Shown here one piece after another: positions 8,396 to 17,488 of a stretch of 64,000 nucleotides of DNA; within the stretch, counting starts at the first letter, position 1; each line of letters begins with the position of its first letter. The translations under genes and the position numbers were made by a program. Where the stretch lies: positions 558,001 to 622,000 of the forward strand of contig NZ_CP012333.1 in NCBI RefSeq assembly GCF_001263205.1, written 5' to 3'. The DNA comes from Labilithrix luteola (GTDB lineage Bacteria > Myxococcota_A > Polyangia > Polyangiales > Polyangiaceae). The notes beneath the pieces are model-generated. The model saw only the letters and a list, made by a program, of their open reading frames with translations, ran no database searches and was not told where the DNA came from.

Positions 8396-9660
8396 TTCAC
8401 TCCACGGTCGACATGCTGTTCCACAAGAAGAATGCCCTGCGTGCAGGAGCTCTCGGCGTCGGGCTGCTTCTCCCCATCTTCGCCAGCTGCGCGAGCGAGG
8501 GTGACGAACGGACGGTGACCGCACAGGACGCCTCTGTCATTCCAGGCCCCGAGACCGGGGATCCGGACGCCGACACGACCGATGCCGACTCCGCCGATGG
8601 TGGCGAGGCCGACGGTGGCTGCGACGCGGCCGATCCCAACTGCACGACGCACGTTCTCTCGTGCGACGAGGCCGATTGGTGCCCGGCCACGACCGGGATC
8701 GACGGACGCGTCGGCTTCGCCGGCATCTGGGGTTCGGGCAAGAACGACGTCTGGGCCGTTGGTTCGAACGGAACCGTCGGTCACTACGACGGCACGTCGT
8801 GGACTGCGCTCTCGACCGGCGTGAAGCAATCGCTCTTCGGCGTGTGGGGAAGCAGCGCAACGGACGTCTGGATCACCAGCACGCCCGGCGCGACGTTCCA
8901 CTCGACGGGCTTCGCGAACGGAACCGCAACCTTCACCGCCGTCGCGCCGCCGATCGCCGACTACGCGACCGTGAGCGGCTCGCGCGGCAAGCTCGTCACG
9001 GCCGTTTGGGGCTCCTCGTCGAGCGACGTCTGGTTCGCCGGCGAGAACTTCACGCGGACCTCGGCCCTCGCTCAGGAGAGCCAGTGGCGCACCGCCATCG
9101 TCGACGGCGGCGCGGGATTCCAGGCCATCTCCGGCTGCATCAAGGGGAGCACCTGCCCGGCCATCCGCGGGCTCTGGGGCAGTAGCGAGAACGACGTCTG
9201 GGGCGTCGGTCCGGACGGCTACACGCGGCACACCGACGGCACGCTCGCCGACGGCGGCGTTCCGACGTGGACCGTATTCGATAGCCTGTCGAATGCCGAC
9301 CTCTTGTCCGTCTGGGGCGCGAACGCCGGTTCGGTTTGGACCGTCGGGAACATCGGAACGATCCGTCACTTCGTGACCGGCGCCACGACCTGGGCCGAGG
9401 TCGCTTCGCCCACGACGAACAACCTCCGCGCGATCTGGGGAACCAGCGACAAGGACATCTGGGCGGTCGGCGAGTTCGGCACCGTCATCCACTACGACGG
9501 CACGGAGTGGAAGGCGTCCACGGTCGTGCTCCCCGAAGGAACCAAGCCGCATCTCAACGGCGTGTGGGGAAGCGGAACGAACGACGTGTGGGTCGTCGGC
9601 GACGGCATCGTGTTGCACTTCACGGGTCACAAGGCTGGCGCGCAGGGAGATGGACAATGA
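8392..9660 (+). CDS. Module A gene 2: seven-bladed propeller lipoprotein
   Basis: ATG 8392 overlaps the stop of gene 1; a GGGGGA ribosome site lies at 8375-8380. The product is 422 residues. A signal peptide with a KK-rich start ends in IFASCASEG. The Asp/Gly linker is followed by CDEADWCPAT and then seven repeats of the type IWGSGKNDVWAVG plus HYDGTSW, ending in VWVVGDGIVLHFTGH. Seven blades with the last incomplete matches the propeller at 405-1577. A Cys pair ahead of blade 1 is shared with the module B counterpart at 37626-38732. It is coupled to the next gene by an ATGA overlap. The repeats have no active-site signature, so a binding or scaffold role is the likeliest inference. A second in-frame ATG at 8413 is a less likely start. 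Confidence 0.83.
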   Translation: MIHSTVDMLFHKKNALRAGALGVGLLLPIFASCASEGDERTVTAQDASVIPGPETGDPDADTTDADSADGGEADGGCDAADPNCTTHVLSCDEADWCPATTGIDGRVGFAGIWGSGKNDVWAVGSNGTVGHYDGTSWTALSTGVKQSLFGVWGSSATDVWITSTPGATFHSTGFANGTATFTAVAPPIADYATVSGSRGKLVTAVWGSSSSDVWFAGENFTRTSALAQESQWRTAIVDGGAGFQAISGCIKGSTCPAIRGLWGSSENDVWGVGPDGYTRHTDGTLADGGVPTWTVFDSLSNADLLSVWGANAGSVWTVGNIGTIRHFVTGATTWAEVASPTTNNLRAIWGTSDKDIWAVGEFGTVIHYDGTEWKASTVVLPEGTKPHLNGVWGSGTNDVWVVGDGIVLHFTGHKAGAQGDGQ

Positions 9661-10877
9661 GAGGCAGTTACGTTCGAGCTGCCGCGCTGCTTTCCGGCGC
9701 GTGCCTGACCATCGCGATCGCGGCCTGCGCCAACGACCAAGCGGCCGATCCCGCATCGCCCGACACGACGGACGTCGACGCCGGTAGCGACGCGACGACC
9801 ACGCTTCCCGGAACCGATGGGGGCAGCGACTCCTCGGTGAAGGACTCCGGAACGGACTCGGCAGACGACGCGCAGTCCGACGCCGCCCCCGTCGAGAAGA
9901 AATGCTCCGACGAAGGCTGGTGCCACACGGACGTTCCCGACACGCAGTTCCTCAAGGACGTGTGGGGCGATGGTCAGGGCGCAGTGTGGTCCGTCTCGCT
10001 CGAGGGCAACATCCTCCGCTGGGACGGCAAAGCGTGGACGATCGCGCGCGCGGGAACGTCGCCGCTCTACGCCATCTGGGGCTCGAGCCCGACCGATATC
10101 TGGGTCGGCGGTGACGCGGGATTGCTCCACGGCACCGGCGCGAGCTCGACGGCGCTCACGTGGACGCAGATTCCGCTCGACGTGCCAATCCGCACCGTCT
10201 GGGGCACGAGCGCCACGGACATCTGGACCGGCGGATACACGACCCTCACCTACCGGAGCTACAACGGACGCCTCTACCACTTCACGGGCGGCGATCCGAA
10301 CGTGTCGGCCTCGTGGGTGGTCGATCCCACTGCCCCGACGACGAACGGCTACGACCGAGTCTGGGGCACGAGCAGCACCGATTTCTGGATTGGCGGCCCG
10401 CAGGGCATCGTCGCGACCTCGGATCCTTACGGCGCGTACGCCGCGCATCACGTGTCCGACGGCAACGGCGGCTTCACGTGGCGCAAAGAGTACTTCAACA
10501 GCTACCTCTTTCTCGGCGGCACGACGGTGAGCCCGACGCAGACGATCCTCTTGGGTTTCGGACCGCCCGAGAGCTACGTCACCGGTGCAAGCGCCGACAA
10601 CGGCGCGACCTTCGCCTGGACGTTGCACGACGGCTTCGGCGTCGGCGTCGCCCATCGCGCCGTGTGGTCGTCGTCGCCCAACGACATCTACATGGCGAGC
10701 ATCAACGGCTGGCTCCGTCACTTCGACGGGACGAAGTGGAGCGTCTCGCACATCGCGACGCAGAACGTGATTCCGATCACGAACGACTTCGCGGCCATCT
10801 GGGGCACGGGCCCCGACAACGTCTGGGTCGTCGGCCAGGACATTGCCCTGCACAAGGGCCCCGTGAACAGCCTCTGA
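9657..10877 (+). CDS. Module A gene 3: propeller lipoprotein with C-x-D-x-G-W-C collar
   Basis: ATG 9657 overlaps the gene 2 stop; the ribosome site AGGGAGA lies at 9644-9650. The gene encodes 406 residues. The lipobox is AIAACAND. After a Thr/Asp/Ser linker comes CSDEGWCHTDVP, then about seven propeller blades: DVWGDGQGAVWSV, AIWGSSPTDIWVGG, VWGTSATDIWTGG, VWGTSSTDFWIGG, a diverged fifth, VWSSSPNDIYMAS and IWGTGPDNVWVVG. The counterpart in module B (36433-37629) keeps the same pre-propeller pattern CGDSGYCETRLP and the LYAIW start of blade 2, so the two are paralogues by position and by sequence. Gene 4 follows after 16 bases. Function unknown. Confidence 0.83.
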   Translation: MRGSYVRAAALLSGACLTIAIAACANDQAADPASPDTTDVDAGSDATTTLPGTDGGSDSSVKDSGTDSADDAQSDAAPVEKKCSDEGWCHTDVPDTQFLKDVWGDGQGAVWSVSLEGNILRWDGKAWTIARAGTSPLYAIWGSSPTDIWVGGDAGLLHGTGASSTALTWTQIPLDVPIRTVWGTSATDIWTGGYTTLTYRSYNGRLYHFTGGDPNVSASWVVDPTAPTTNGYDRVWGTSSTDFWIGGPQGIVATSDPYGAYAAHHVSDGNGGFTWRKEYFNSYLFLGGTTVSPTQTILLGFGPPESYVTGASADNGATFAWTLHDGFGVGVAHRAVWSSSPNDIYMASINGWLRHFDGTKWSVSHIATQNVIPITNDFAAIWGTGPDNVWVVGQDIALHKGPVNSL

Positions 10878-10893
10878 AGGATCGAACACGACC

Positions 10894-12240
10894 ATGACCC
10901 GAATTCGCGGATTGTTCCTCGTCAGTTCGAGCCTCGCGGCTGTCGTCGGCACGCTCGTCGCTTGCAGCAGCAGCGACGAACCGCGGACCGCATTCGGCGG
11001 TGACGACACCGCCGATGCCGGCACGCCCAGGCCCGACGCCTCCCTTCCTCCGACCTCGGACGCGCAGGCCGATGCGAAGCCGGACGTCACCGAGCCGCCG
11101 ATCGTCCGGCCGCCTTTCGAATCGGCCGACGTCCCGGTGACGTGCGCCAGCGAGCCGTGCGCCGTTCAGCTCGTGGCCGGCGACCAGCACTTCTGTGCGC
11201 GCCTCAGCGACGGCACGGTTCGCTGCTGGGGCGACAACAGCGGAGGCCAGCTCGGCACCACCGCGACGACGGTCATTGCCCCGCAAACCGTACTGAACGT
11301 CGCGACCGCCAAGCAGATCAGCGCGGCGGAGTACGCGACGTGCGTGGTCCTCGCCGACAACACCGCGCAGTGTTGGGGGCGAAATCGCCAAGGTCAGCTC
11401 GGCCTTCGGGAAACGCCGGGTCTCTCCGACTACACCAATCACACGGCGGGGCCCGTGGTCACCACCGACCTCTTCGAGCGCATCGACGTCGGCTCGCGCA
11501 CCGTCTGCGGAGTCACCACCACGGGCACGCTCGATTGCTGGGGCTACAACGACCAGCAACAAACGACCCGCAGCGATGCCGGCACGGTGGCCGGTCCCGC
11601 GCGGGCGGACATGAAGACGTTCAACGTCGTCCGCACGGCCTCGACCCAGACGTCGGTCCTCGGCATTCTCGACGACGGCCACCTCGTCTCGTGGGGCAAG
11701 GTCTCGGGACGCATCTCGTCGATCACTCCGAACCCGGTGCCCGCGCTCATCGACAACATCGAGAAGGTCACGAGCATCGCCACCGGGACCGCGCACGCCT
11801 GCGCCATCGCCGACGGCGAGCTCTATTGCTGGGGCGCTGGAAGCAAGGGCGTCCTCGGCACCGGCTTGCCGAACGACGAGAAGCTCCCCGCCCTCGCCAC
11901 CATCGAGAATACGCCGAAGCTCGAGCTCTATCCGCAGCAAGTCGCGGCGAGCACGAACGCCACCTGCGCGCGCATCACGGATGGAACGATCCAGTGCGCA
12001 GGCGACGACAGCTACGGAACGCAGGGCACGGGCGAAAAGGCCGTGACCTCCACCGCCAAGCTCACCAAGGTGGCCGCCTATACGGGCGATGCCGTGCAGG
12101 TAGCGGTCAGCTTGTATACGGTTTGCGCGCTCGACAAGAACGGCACCATCCAGTGCTGGGGCGGCAACATCTACGGCGAGCTCGGCCAGGGCGTCAAAGA
12201 CTACGATCGACATCCGACGGCCGTGACCGTCACGTTCTGA
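10894..12240 (+). CDS. Module A gene 4: RCC1-repeat lipoprotein
   Basis: The product is 448 residues from ATG 10894 with a GAAGGA ribosome site. The signal peptide ends in GTLVACSSS. A linker of about 60 residues leads to VTCASEPCAVQLVAG, then RCC1-type repeats of the form HFCARLSDGTVRCWGDNSGG followed by QLG, with CWGRNRQGQLG, CWGYN, CWGAGSKGVLGTG, CAGDDSYGTQGTG and CWGGNIYGELGQG. RCC1 repeats make a seven-bladed propeller different from that of genes 2 and 3; the many Cys-Trp pairs are typical of secreted bacterial members and may form disulfides between blades. The module B partner (35075-36436) begins its domain with CAGDPCVAQLAA, the same arrangement. In eukaryotes RCC1 is a Ran exchange factor, but that activity is not expected in an exported protein. 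Confidence 0.85.
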   Translation: MTRIRGLFLVSSSLAAVVGTLVACSSSDEPRTAFGGDDTADAGTPRPDASLPPTSDAQADAKPDVTEPPIVRPPFESADVPVTCASEPCAVQLVAGDQHFCARLSDGTVRCWGDNSGGQLGTTATTVIAPQTVLNVATAKQISAAEYATCVVLADNTAQCWGRNRQGQLGLRETPGLSDYTNHTAGPVVTTDLFERIDVGSRTVCGVTTTGTLDCWGYNDQQQTTRSDAGTVAGPARADMKTFNVVRTASTQTSVLGILDDGHLVSWGKVSGRISSITPNPVPALIDNIEKVTSIATGTAHACAIADGELYCWGAGSKGVLGTGLPNDEKLPALATIENTPKLELYPQQVAASTNATCARITDGTIQCAGDDSYGTQGTGEKAVTSTAKLTKVAAYTGDAVQVAVSLYTVCALDKNGTIQCWGGNIYGELGQGVKDYDRHPTAVTVTF

Positions 12241-12254
12241 GAGGCAGTATTTCG

Positions 12255-14048
12255 ATGAACGCAAGACACGCTCTTTGTCTCCTCTTCGCTGCCGGCGTCG
12301 CCTCGAGTCTCGCGGCCGCGTGCAGCAGCAGCGATCGCGGCTTCGCAGAAGACGACAAGAAGGTCATCGCTCCGAACGACAGCGGCGCGCCCGAGGGCGG
12401 CGAGCTCTGTCAGGTGCGCTGCTCCCCCGACCTGAAGAGCGTGATCTCGACGTGCGGCAACACGGTCATCAAGACGTGCAAGCCCGACGAAGGCTGCGCC
12501 GACGGCAACTGCGTCGAGGCCTGCGCGGCAGCCGAGATCTCGAAGGGCTCGGCAGGCTGCAACTTCTACACGCTCCCTGCCGACAACGACACCGGCGGAA
12601 GCAAGGGCTCCTGCTTTGCCGCATTCATCGCCAATACGTGGGATCAAGACGTCAGGCTGAATGCCGAATTCGGCGGTGAAGCGCTCGATATCTCGAAGTC
12701 CACGTATTACGTCGACAAGGTCGGCGACAAGATCACCTACACGCTCGTCGACGGAACGCTGCCCCCCGGCAAGGTCGCGGTGGTCTTCCTCGCGAACGGG
12801 CCCGACATGACGCCACCGAACGTGATGCACTCGTATTCGGCGTGCCCCGCCGAAGTCGAGCCGGCGATGAAGGTGGATCCAATCGATCACCGCACGACGA
12901 TCACGAAGGCGTTCAAGCTGTCGACGAACGCGCCGGTCAGCGCTTATTCGATTTATCCATACGGCGGTGCGAATTCGCACTTCCCGACGGCCACCTTGCT
13001 CTTGCCGGTGTCGTCGTGGGGCACGGACTATTACGCGATCAACTCGTGGTCGACGCCCCGCATCGGCTATCCGATGCTCCAGATCGTCGCCTCCGAAGAC
13101 GACACCGAGGTCTCCATGAAGCCGGTCGTCGACATGTCGGACGGCACGGGCGTGACCGGCACGGCCAAGGGCGTGACCCAGACCTGGAAGCTCTCGCGTG
13201 GTCAGGTGCTGCAGATCAACCAGCCCGAAGAGATCACCGGAAGCCCGATCAAGGCAACGAAACCGATCGCCGTGTTCGGTGGCTCCGAGTCGACCTACAT
13301 CCCCTCCGACGCCCAGGCCGCCGACTGCACGCAGCAGCAGATTCCCCCGATCTCTTCGTGGGGGCACGAATATGCACTCGTGCCGTACCGTCCTCGCACG
13401 GACATGGACCCGACGACGAACTACACGGACGTGCGCGAGCAAGTCCCCTACCGGCTCGTCGGCGCTGCGAACGGCACGAAGCTGACGTACGACCCTGCCC
13501 GACCGCTCGGCGCGCCCGAGAAGCTCGAGGCCGGCCAGGTGGCCACCTTCACGACAGACCAGATGGTCACCGTGAAGAGCCAGGACGCGGCCCACGCGTT
13601 CTACGCCGCGGTCTACATGACCGGCGCCATCCTGGTCACGAATCACGACGGAGACCCTGACTTCGTCAATATCGTCCCGTCGGATCAATTCCTCGATCGC
13701 TATGTGTTCTTCACCGATTACACGTTCCCGCAGACCAACCTGACGGTCGTGCGTCGCAAGACGGCTACGGGATTCCAGCCCGTGAAGCTCGACTGCGTCG
13801 GCGACATCACCGACTTCCGGCCGCTCGGCACCAGCGGTGAATACGAGTACGCCTGGGTGCAGCTCACGCGCGGCGGCGCAGGTGTGTCCTACGGCTCGAG
13901 CACGTGCGGTTACGGCCGCCACGAAGCCACGAGCCCCGGCACGTTCTCGGTCACCGTCTGGGGCGTCGGCTACTGCGCGAGCTATGGCTACGCCGGTGGC
14001 ATGGGCATCCGCCCGCTCAACGACGTCAAAGCCCCGATCGTCAAGTAA
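12255..14048 (+). CDS. Module A gene 5: IgGFc-binding-like lipoprotein
   Basis: The gene encodes 597 residues from ATG 12255, 14 bases after gene 4. The signal peptide ends in SLAAACSSSD. An N-terminal Cys-rich part (CQVRCSPDLKSVISTCGN, then CADGNCVEAC) precedes a long domain of the IgGFc-binding protein N-terminal type. Recognisable blocks are VVFLANGPD, SAYSIYPYGGANSHFPTAT, LPVSSWGTDYYAI, a long beta region, the IAVFGGSESTYIP strand, the QQIPPISSWGHEYALVPYRP segment and a C-terminal VTVWGVGYCASYGYAGGMGI. In animals related domains occur in the mucus protein FCGBP; in bacteria they are widespread in secreted proteins of Myxococcota and related groups with no proven ligand. It ends module A, 15 bases before the convergent gene at 14064. 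Confidence 0.85.
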   Translation: MNARHALCLLFAAGVASSLAAACSSSDRGFAEDDKKVIAPNDSGAPEGGELCQVRCSPDLKSVISTCGNTVIKTCKPDEGCADGNCVEACAAAEISKGSAGCNFYTLPADNDTGGSKGSCFAAFIANTWDQDVRLNAEFGGEALDISKSTYYVDKVGDKITYTLVDGTLPPGKVAVVFLANGPDMTPPNVMHSYSACPAEVEPAMKVDPIDHRTTITKAFKLSTNAPVSAYSIYPYGGANSHFPTATLLLPVSSWGTDYYAINSWSTPRIGYPMLQIVASEDDTEVSMKPVVDMSDGTGVTGTAKGVTQTWKLSRGQVLQINQPEEITGSPIKATKPIAVFGGSESTYIPSDAQAADCTQQQIPPISSWGHEYALVPYRPRTDMDPTTNYTDVREQVPYRLVGAANGTKLTYDPARPLGAPEKLEAGQVATFTTDQMVTVKSQDAAHAFYAAVYMTGAILVTNHDGDPDFVNIVPSDQFLDRYVFFTDYTFPQTNLTVVRRKTATGFQPVKLDCVGDITDFRPLGTSGEYEYAWVQLTRGGAGVSYGSSTCGYGRHEATSPGTFSVTVWGVGYCASYGYAGGMGIRPLNDVKAPIVK

Positions 14049-14063
14049 CGACAGGCGCGCGGA

Positions 14064-14579
14064 TCAGAGAACTTCGTTCGATGGCGCGAGGCGCACGCGC
14101 GTCGCGACGGCGGCGAGCGCAATCTTGTGCATGATCTCGCTCACGGTCGTGCAGCAGTCGGGCAGGATCGTCACATCGTACTTCTCGGCCGACTTCGAGA
14201 TGGCCGTGTGCGTGACGCAGTTGTGCGTCATCATCCCGGTCAGCAGGAGCTCGGTGGCGCCCAGCTCGGCGAGCACGGCCTCGAGGTCGGTCTTTACGAA
14301 GGCGTCGGCGAAGGCTTTCACCACCACGGGTGCCGACGGCGCGGCCGCACGGATCCGAGGATGAAGCTCGACGCCGGGCGTTCCGGGATTGAAGAACGGT
14401 GCCGGGCCCGCACTGGTATCGGCGACGTGCTGGACGAGCACGACAGGAATGCCGCGCTCGTTCGCCTGCGCCATCGCACGCTCGACCTTCTCGAGGGCCT
14501 GGTCCGCAGCCCAGAGAGGGAACTTCCCCTCCGGAAAATAGTCGTTTTGGACATCGATCACGACGAGGACTTTGCTCAT
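14064..14579 (-). CDS. Isochorismatase-family cysteine hydrolase
   Basis: ATG 14579 follows a GGAGG ribosome site; the product is 171 residues. The family triad is visible: Asp9 in VVIDVQNDYFPEG, Lys88 in VVVKAFADAF and Cys121 in the GMMTHNCVTHTA loop with its typical cis-peptide region. Members hydrolyse isochorismate, nicotinamide, biuret-like amides and similar substrates; the residues seen do not single out one. The gene is divergent from a GlxA-type regulator at 14666 with 86 bases between them, a common pairing in which the regulator controls the hydrolase. The protein has no signal peptide and should be cytoplasmic. Confidence 0.9.
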   Translation of the reverse strand: MSKVLVVIDVQNDYFPEGKFPLWAADQALEKVERAMAQANERGIPVVLVQHVADTSAGPAPFFNPGTPGVELHPRIRAAAPSAPVVVKAFADAFVKTDLEAVLAELGATELLLTGMMTHNCVTHTAISKSAEKYDVTILPDCCTTVSEIMHKIALAAVATRVRLAPSNEVL

Positions 14580-14639
14580 GGGAACCTCCGACAAGGAGCA
14601 ACCTAGAGCGCAGCTCGTCGCCTTCCCAGTGGCGATCCC

Positions 14640-14670
14640 GCCATAGTTCATGCCAAAACTGACATATGGC
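14640..14670. promoter_or_regulatory. Inverted repeat in isochorismatase/GlxA-type divergent promoter
   Basis: GCCATA (14640-14645) and TATGGC (14665-14670) form 6-base arms separated by 19 bases, with the right arm covering the ATG of the regulator gene. The arrangement could be an autoregulatory site, but short arms at this spacing also occur by chance. Confidence 0.25.
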
Positions 14671-15619
14671 TTCCAAGCCCCCGGTCCACACGATCGGCAT
14701 CCTCTCGTATCCCGGAGCTCAGCAAGCCACCGTGTACGGGCTCGTCGATCTCTTCGAGGTTGCCAATCGACGGCAGGCCGGGCGCGAGGGAGCAACACGC
14801 ATCGAAACCGTCGTGCTGCGTGGGAATGAGAAGCGTCGCAAGTCGGACGCGCCTCTCACGGCGCTGATCGTTCCACCGAGTCTCGACGGTTATCGACAGA
14901 TCGACGACGTCGACAAGCTCGCTGCGTGGATGACGGCTCGCCACGAGGAGGGCACGCTCCTCTGCTCGGTGTGTGTCGGCTCCTTCTTGCTGGCCGAAAC
15001 GGGGCTCCTCGCGGGACGACCTGCCACCACGCACTGGGCACTCAAGGAGCAGTTCGCTGGGCGTTTTCCGGACGTCGCGCTCGATACCGACAAGCTCCTC
15101 GTCGACGACGGCGACATCATCACCGCCGGCGGCATCATGGCCTGGGTCGACCTGGGCCTCAGGCTCGTCGGACGCCTTGCCGGGCCCACCGTCTTGCTCG
15201 ACACCGCGCGGTACTTCCTGGTCGACCCCGGCGGACGCGAGCAACGCTTCTACAGCACCTTCGCGCCATCGCTCACCCACGGCGACGCCCAGGTGCTCAA
15301 GGTGCAGCATTGGCTGCAAACGAAGTTCTCGACCAAGGTAACGTTGCCGGCGATGGCCCGCCATGCGGCCCTCGGTGAGCGCACGTTCCTCCGTCGCTTC
15401 CACAAGGCCACGGGGATGAAGCCGACCGAATACGTCCAGCACCTCCGCGTCGTGAAGGCGCGCGAAATGCTCGAGCTCTCGAACGCCACCATCGACGAGA
15501 TCGCACACCGCGTGGGCTACGAGGACGTCGGCGGCTTCCGGCAAGTCTTCCAGAAGCTCATGGGTCTCTCTCTCGGTGAATACCGGCGTCGCTTCGCGCC
15601 CACAGCAGGTCGGTCCTGA
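14666..15619 (+). CDS. GlxA-type transcriptional regulator (DJ-1/PfpI plus AraC helix-turn-helix)
   Basis: The gene encodes 317 residues from ATG 14666. Residues about 8-200 are a DJ-1/PfpI-like domain: IGILSYPGAQQATVYGLVD at the start, LLCSVCVGSFLLAETGLL at the nucleophile-elbow position, and ITAGGIMAWVDLGLRLV. Residues about 215-310 are an AraC-type DNA-binding domain with two helix-turn-helix motifs (MARHAALGERTFLRRFHKAT and IAHRVGYEDVGGFRQVFQKL), ending in SLGEYRRRFAP. Regulators of this architecture often control amide or amino-acid metabolism and sit next to the hydrolase they regulate. That fits the divergent isochorismatase-like gene. The effector is unknown. Confidence 0.92.
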   Translation: MASKPPVHTIGILSYPGAQQATVYGLVDLFEVANRRQAGREGATRIETVVLRGNEKRRKSDAPLTALIVPPSLDGYRQIDDVDKLAAWMTARHEEGTLLCSVCVGSFLLAETGLLAGRPATTHWALKEQFAGRFPDVALDTDKLLVDDGDIITAGGIMAWVDLGLRLVGRLAGPTVLLDTARYFLVDPGGREQRFYSTFAPSLTHGDAQVLKVQHWLQTKFSTKVTLPAMARHAALGERTFLRRFHKATGMKPTEYVQHLRVVKAREMLELSNATIDEIAHRVGYEDVGGFRQVFQKLMGLSLGEYRRRFAPTAGRS

Positions 15620-15654
15620 ACCACGCCGCGCTCGTTTCGCCCTACAGTGCGCCC

Positions 15655-16326
15655 ATGAGCACGTTCGTTCTCCTCCCGGGCGCCGGTGGCGAAGCATGGT
15701 ATTGGCATCGCGTGGTGCCGCTGCTCGAGGAAGCGGGCCACGAAGCGATCGCGGTCGACTTTCCCGGCGACGACCCGAACGCGGGCCTCGACGTCTACGC
15801 CGAACGTACGGTCTCCGCGATCGGCGCGCGCAAGGACGTGGTCCTCGTCGCTCAATCGATGGGCGGATTCACCGCCCCTCTCGTCTGCGAGAAGCTCACC
15901 ATCCGAGCGCTCGTGTTCTCGAATGCCATGATTCCGACCCCGGGCGAGACGGCCGGGGCATGGTGGGGGAATACGAAATCCGAAGAAGCGCGCGTCGCGG
16001 CCGCCAAGGCGCACGGCTATCGGACCGACTTCGATCTCGCGACGTACTTCCTCCACGACGTTCCGCCCGACGTGGCCAAAGGCCTCGAAGCGCACGCACG
16101 CAACGAAGCACCGATCGCCTTCGGCCAACCGTGCCGCTTCGCGTGGCCGCAAATCCCGATTCACGTGGTGACGGGCAGAGACGACCGCTTCTTCCCCGCC
16201 GAATTCCAAGCGCGCATCGCCAAGGAGCGCCTCGGCAAGACCGTCGAGCTCGTCCCGGGCGGCCACCTCGCCGCCCTCTCTCACCCGAGCGAGCTCGCCG
16301 CCCAACTCCTCGGGTATGCAACGTAG
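15655..16326 (+). CDS. Alpha/beta hydrolase
   Basis: The product is 223 residues from ATG 15655. The fold is shown by STFVLLPGAGGEAWYWHRVV (oxyanion loop), the nucleophile elbow VLVAQSMGGFTAPLV with Ser68, the acid in VVTGRDDRFFP and the catalytic His in LVPGGHLAALSHP. It resembles the small EstA/methylesterase-like hydrolases that act on esters or lactones in the cytoplasm; no signal peptide is present. It is on the same strand as the GlxA-type regulator with 35 bases between, so co-transcription is possible. The substrate cannot be read from the sequence. Confidence 0.88.
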   Translation: MSTFVLLPGAGGEAWYWHRVVPLLEEAGHEAIAVDFPGDDPNAGLDVYAERTVSAIGARKDVVLVAQSMGGFTAPLVCEKLTIRALVFSNAMIPTPGETAGAWWGNTKSEEARVAAAKAHGYRTDFDLATYFLHDVPPDVAKGLEAHARNEAPIAFGQPCRFAWPQIPIHVVTGRDDRFFPAEFQARIAKERLGKTVELVPGGHLAALSHPSELAAQLLGYAT

Positions 16327-16350
16327 CCGATCAATCCCTTTGCAGCAGCG

Positions 16351-17487
16351 TCAGCCGCGGATGATCTTGCCCATGCAGTCGGCGAGCTTTTCGGGAGTGC
16401 AGACGAGGATATCCATTCCGACTTTGCGCAGCTTGCCGGCGGTCTGGCGGTTGTATTGGGGTTGGGCGTCGTAGCCGAGGGCGCCGAGACCGACCATGCG
16501 CACGTTGGCGTCGGCGAGGTTCGTCACCACCCGGACGAGATCGGCTTCGGGGCGCCCTTCGTAGAAGTCGGTGATGAGGACCAGGATCGTGCGCGCGGGC
16601 TCGCGGACGATCGTGCTGCAGTACTCGAGGGCGCGCGTGATGTCGGTGCCGCCGCCGAGCTGGACGCTGAGGAGCACGTCGACGGGCTCGCCGACTTGGT
16701 TCGAGAGGTCGACGACCTGGGTGTCGAAGAGCACGAGCGACGTCTTCACGCCGGGGAGCTCGGCGAAGATCGAGGCCATGATCGACGAGAAAATAGCCGA
16801 CTCGAGCATCGAGCCCGATTGGTCGACACACACGATGACGTGCCACGGCCGCTTGTTCTTCTCCGCGGCGTAGAACCAGACCTTGTCGACGAAGAGCTTT
16901 TCGCGCTCCTGATTCCAGTTCTTCAGATTGCGCCGCAGCGTGGTCTTGAGATCGACGTTGCGGAACACCCGTCGCGGCGAGTGCCGGTCTTTTCGCAGCG
17001 CGCCGGTGATGGCCTGTTCGACACGGACCTCCAGCTTGCGTTTCAGCTCCTGGACGACCTTGTCGATCACCTTGCGCGCGAGAACGCGCGTCTTCGGGGT
17101 GAGCAGGTCTTTGTGGGTAAGCAGCGTTTTGACGAGCTCGACGTTCGGCTCGATGCGCTCGAGGAGATCGGGCTGGTCGAGAATCTGGTGAATGCCTTTC
17201 CGCTTCACCAGCTCGCGCTCGAGCACTTCCTTGGCCTGACGTGGAAACAGCTCGCTGACCGTGTCGATCCACGAAGGAACGGTGAGCTGCGAGCTCTCGC
17301 TTCCGGCACCGCGGTCGTCGTCGAAGAGAAAGCCGAGGGCCTCCTCGGTACCTTCGGAGTTCTCGCCGCCCGCACCAGGCGAGAGGCACACGCCGCTGCG
17401 CTCGGCGTCTTTGCCGAGGACGAGGCGCCAGCGGCTCACGAGCGCGCGTTCGTCGTCGCTCAGTTCGGCGAGGCTTCGTGCCGTCAT
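16351..17487 (-). CDS. vWA-domain protein of the MoxR operon (YehP/CoxE-like)
   Basis: ATG 17487 lies one base after the stop of the DUF5682-type gene; 378 residues, the same as I recall for E. coli YehP. The N-terminal 200 residues are helical and basic (many R, K, E). The von Willebrand A domain has an intact metal site: Asp222, Ser224 and Ser226 in CVDQSGSML, Thr281 in GGGTDITRALEY and Asp307 in LVLITDFYEG. vWA proteins of this kind work with MoxR AAA+ ATPases, the pair acting as a chaperone or activation machine for a metalloenzyme, complex or other target. No signal peptide, so cytoplasmic. It is the last gene of a five-gene operon running from 23194 to 16351. Confidence 0.9.
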   Translation of the reverse strand: MTARSLAELSDDERALVSRWRLVLGKDAERSGVCLSPGAGGENSEGTEEALGFLFDDDRGAGSESSQLTVPSWIDTVSELFPRQAKEVLERELVKRKGIHQILDQPDLLERIEPNVELVKTLLTHKDLLTPKTRVLARKVIDKVVQELKRKLEVRVEQAITGALRKDRHSPRRVFRNVDLKTTLRRNLKNWNQEREKLFVDKVWFYAAEKNKRPWHVIVCVDQSGSMLESAIFSSIMASIFAELPGVKTSLVLFDTQVVDLSNQVGEPVDVLLSVQLGGGTDITRALEYCSTIVREPARTILVLITDFYEGRPEADLVRVVTNLADANVRMVGLGALGYDAQPQYNRQTAGKLRKVGMDILVCTPEKLADCMGKIIRG

Positions 17488-17488
17488 T

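Noticed and set aside
11142..12254. A long N-terminal extension of module A gene 5 into gene 4
   Set aside because: The frame is open only because of GC bias; the true protein starts at 12255 with a lipoprotein signal peptide.
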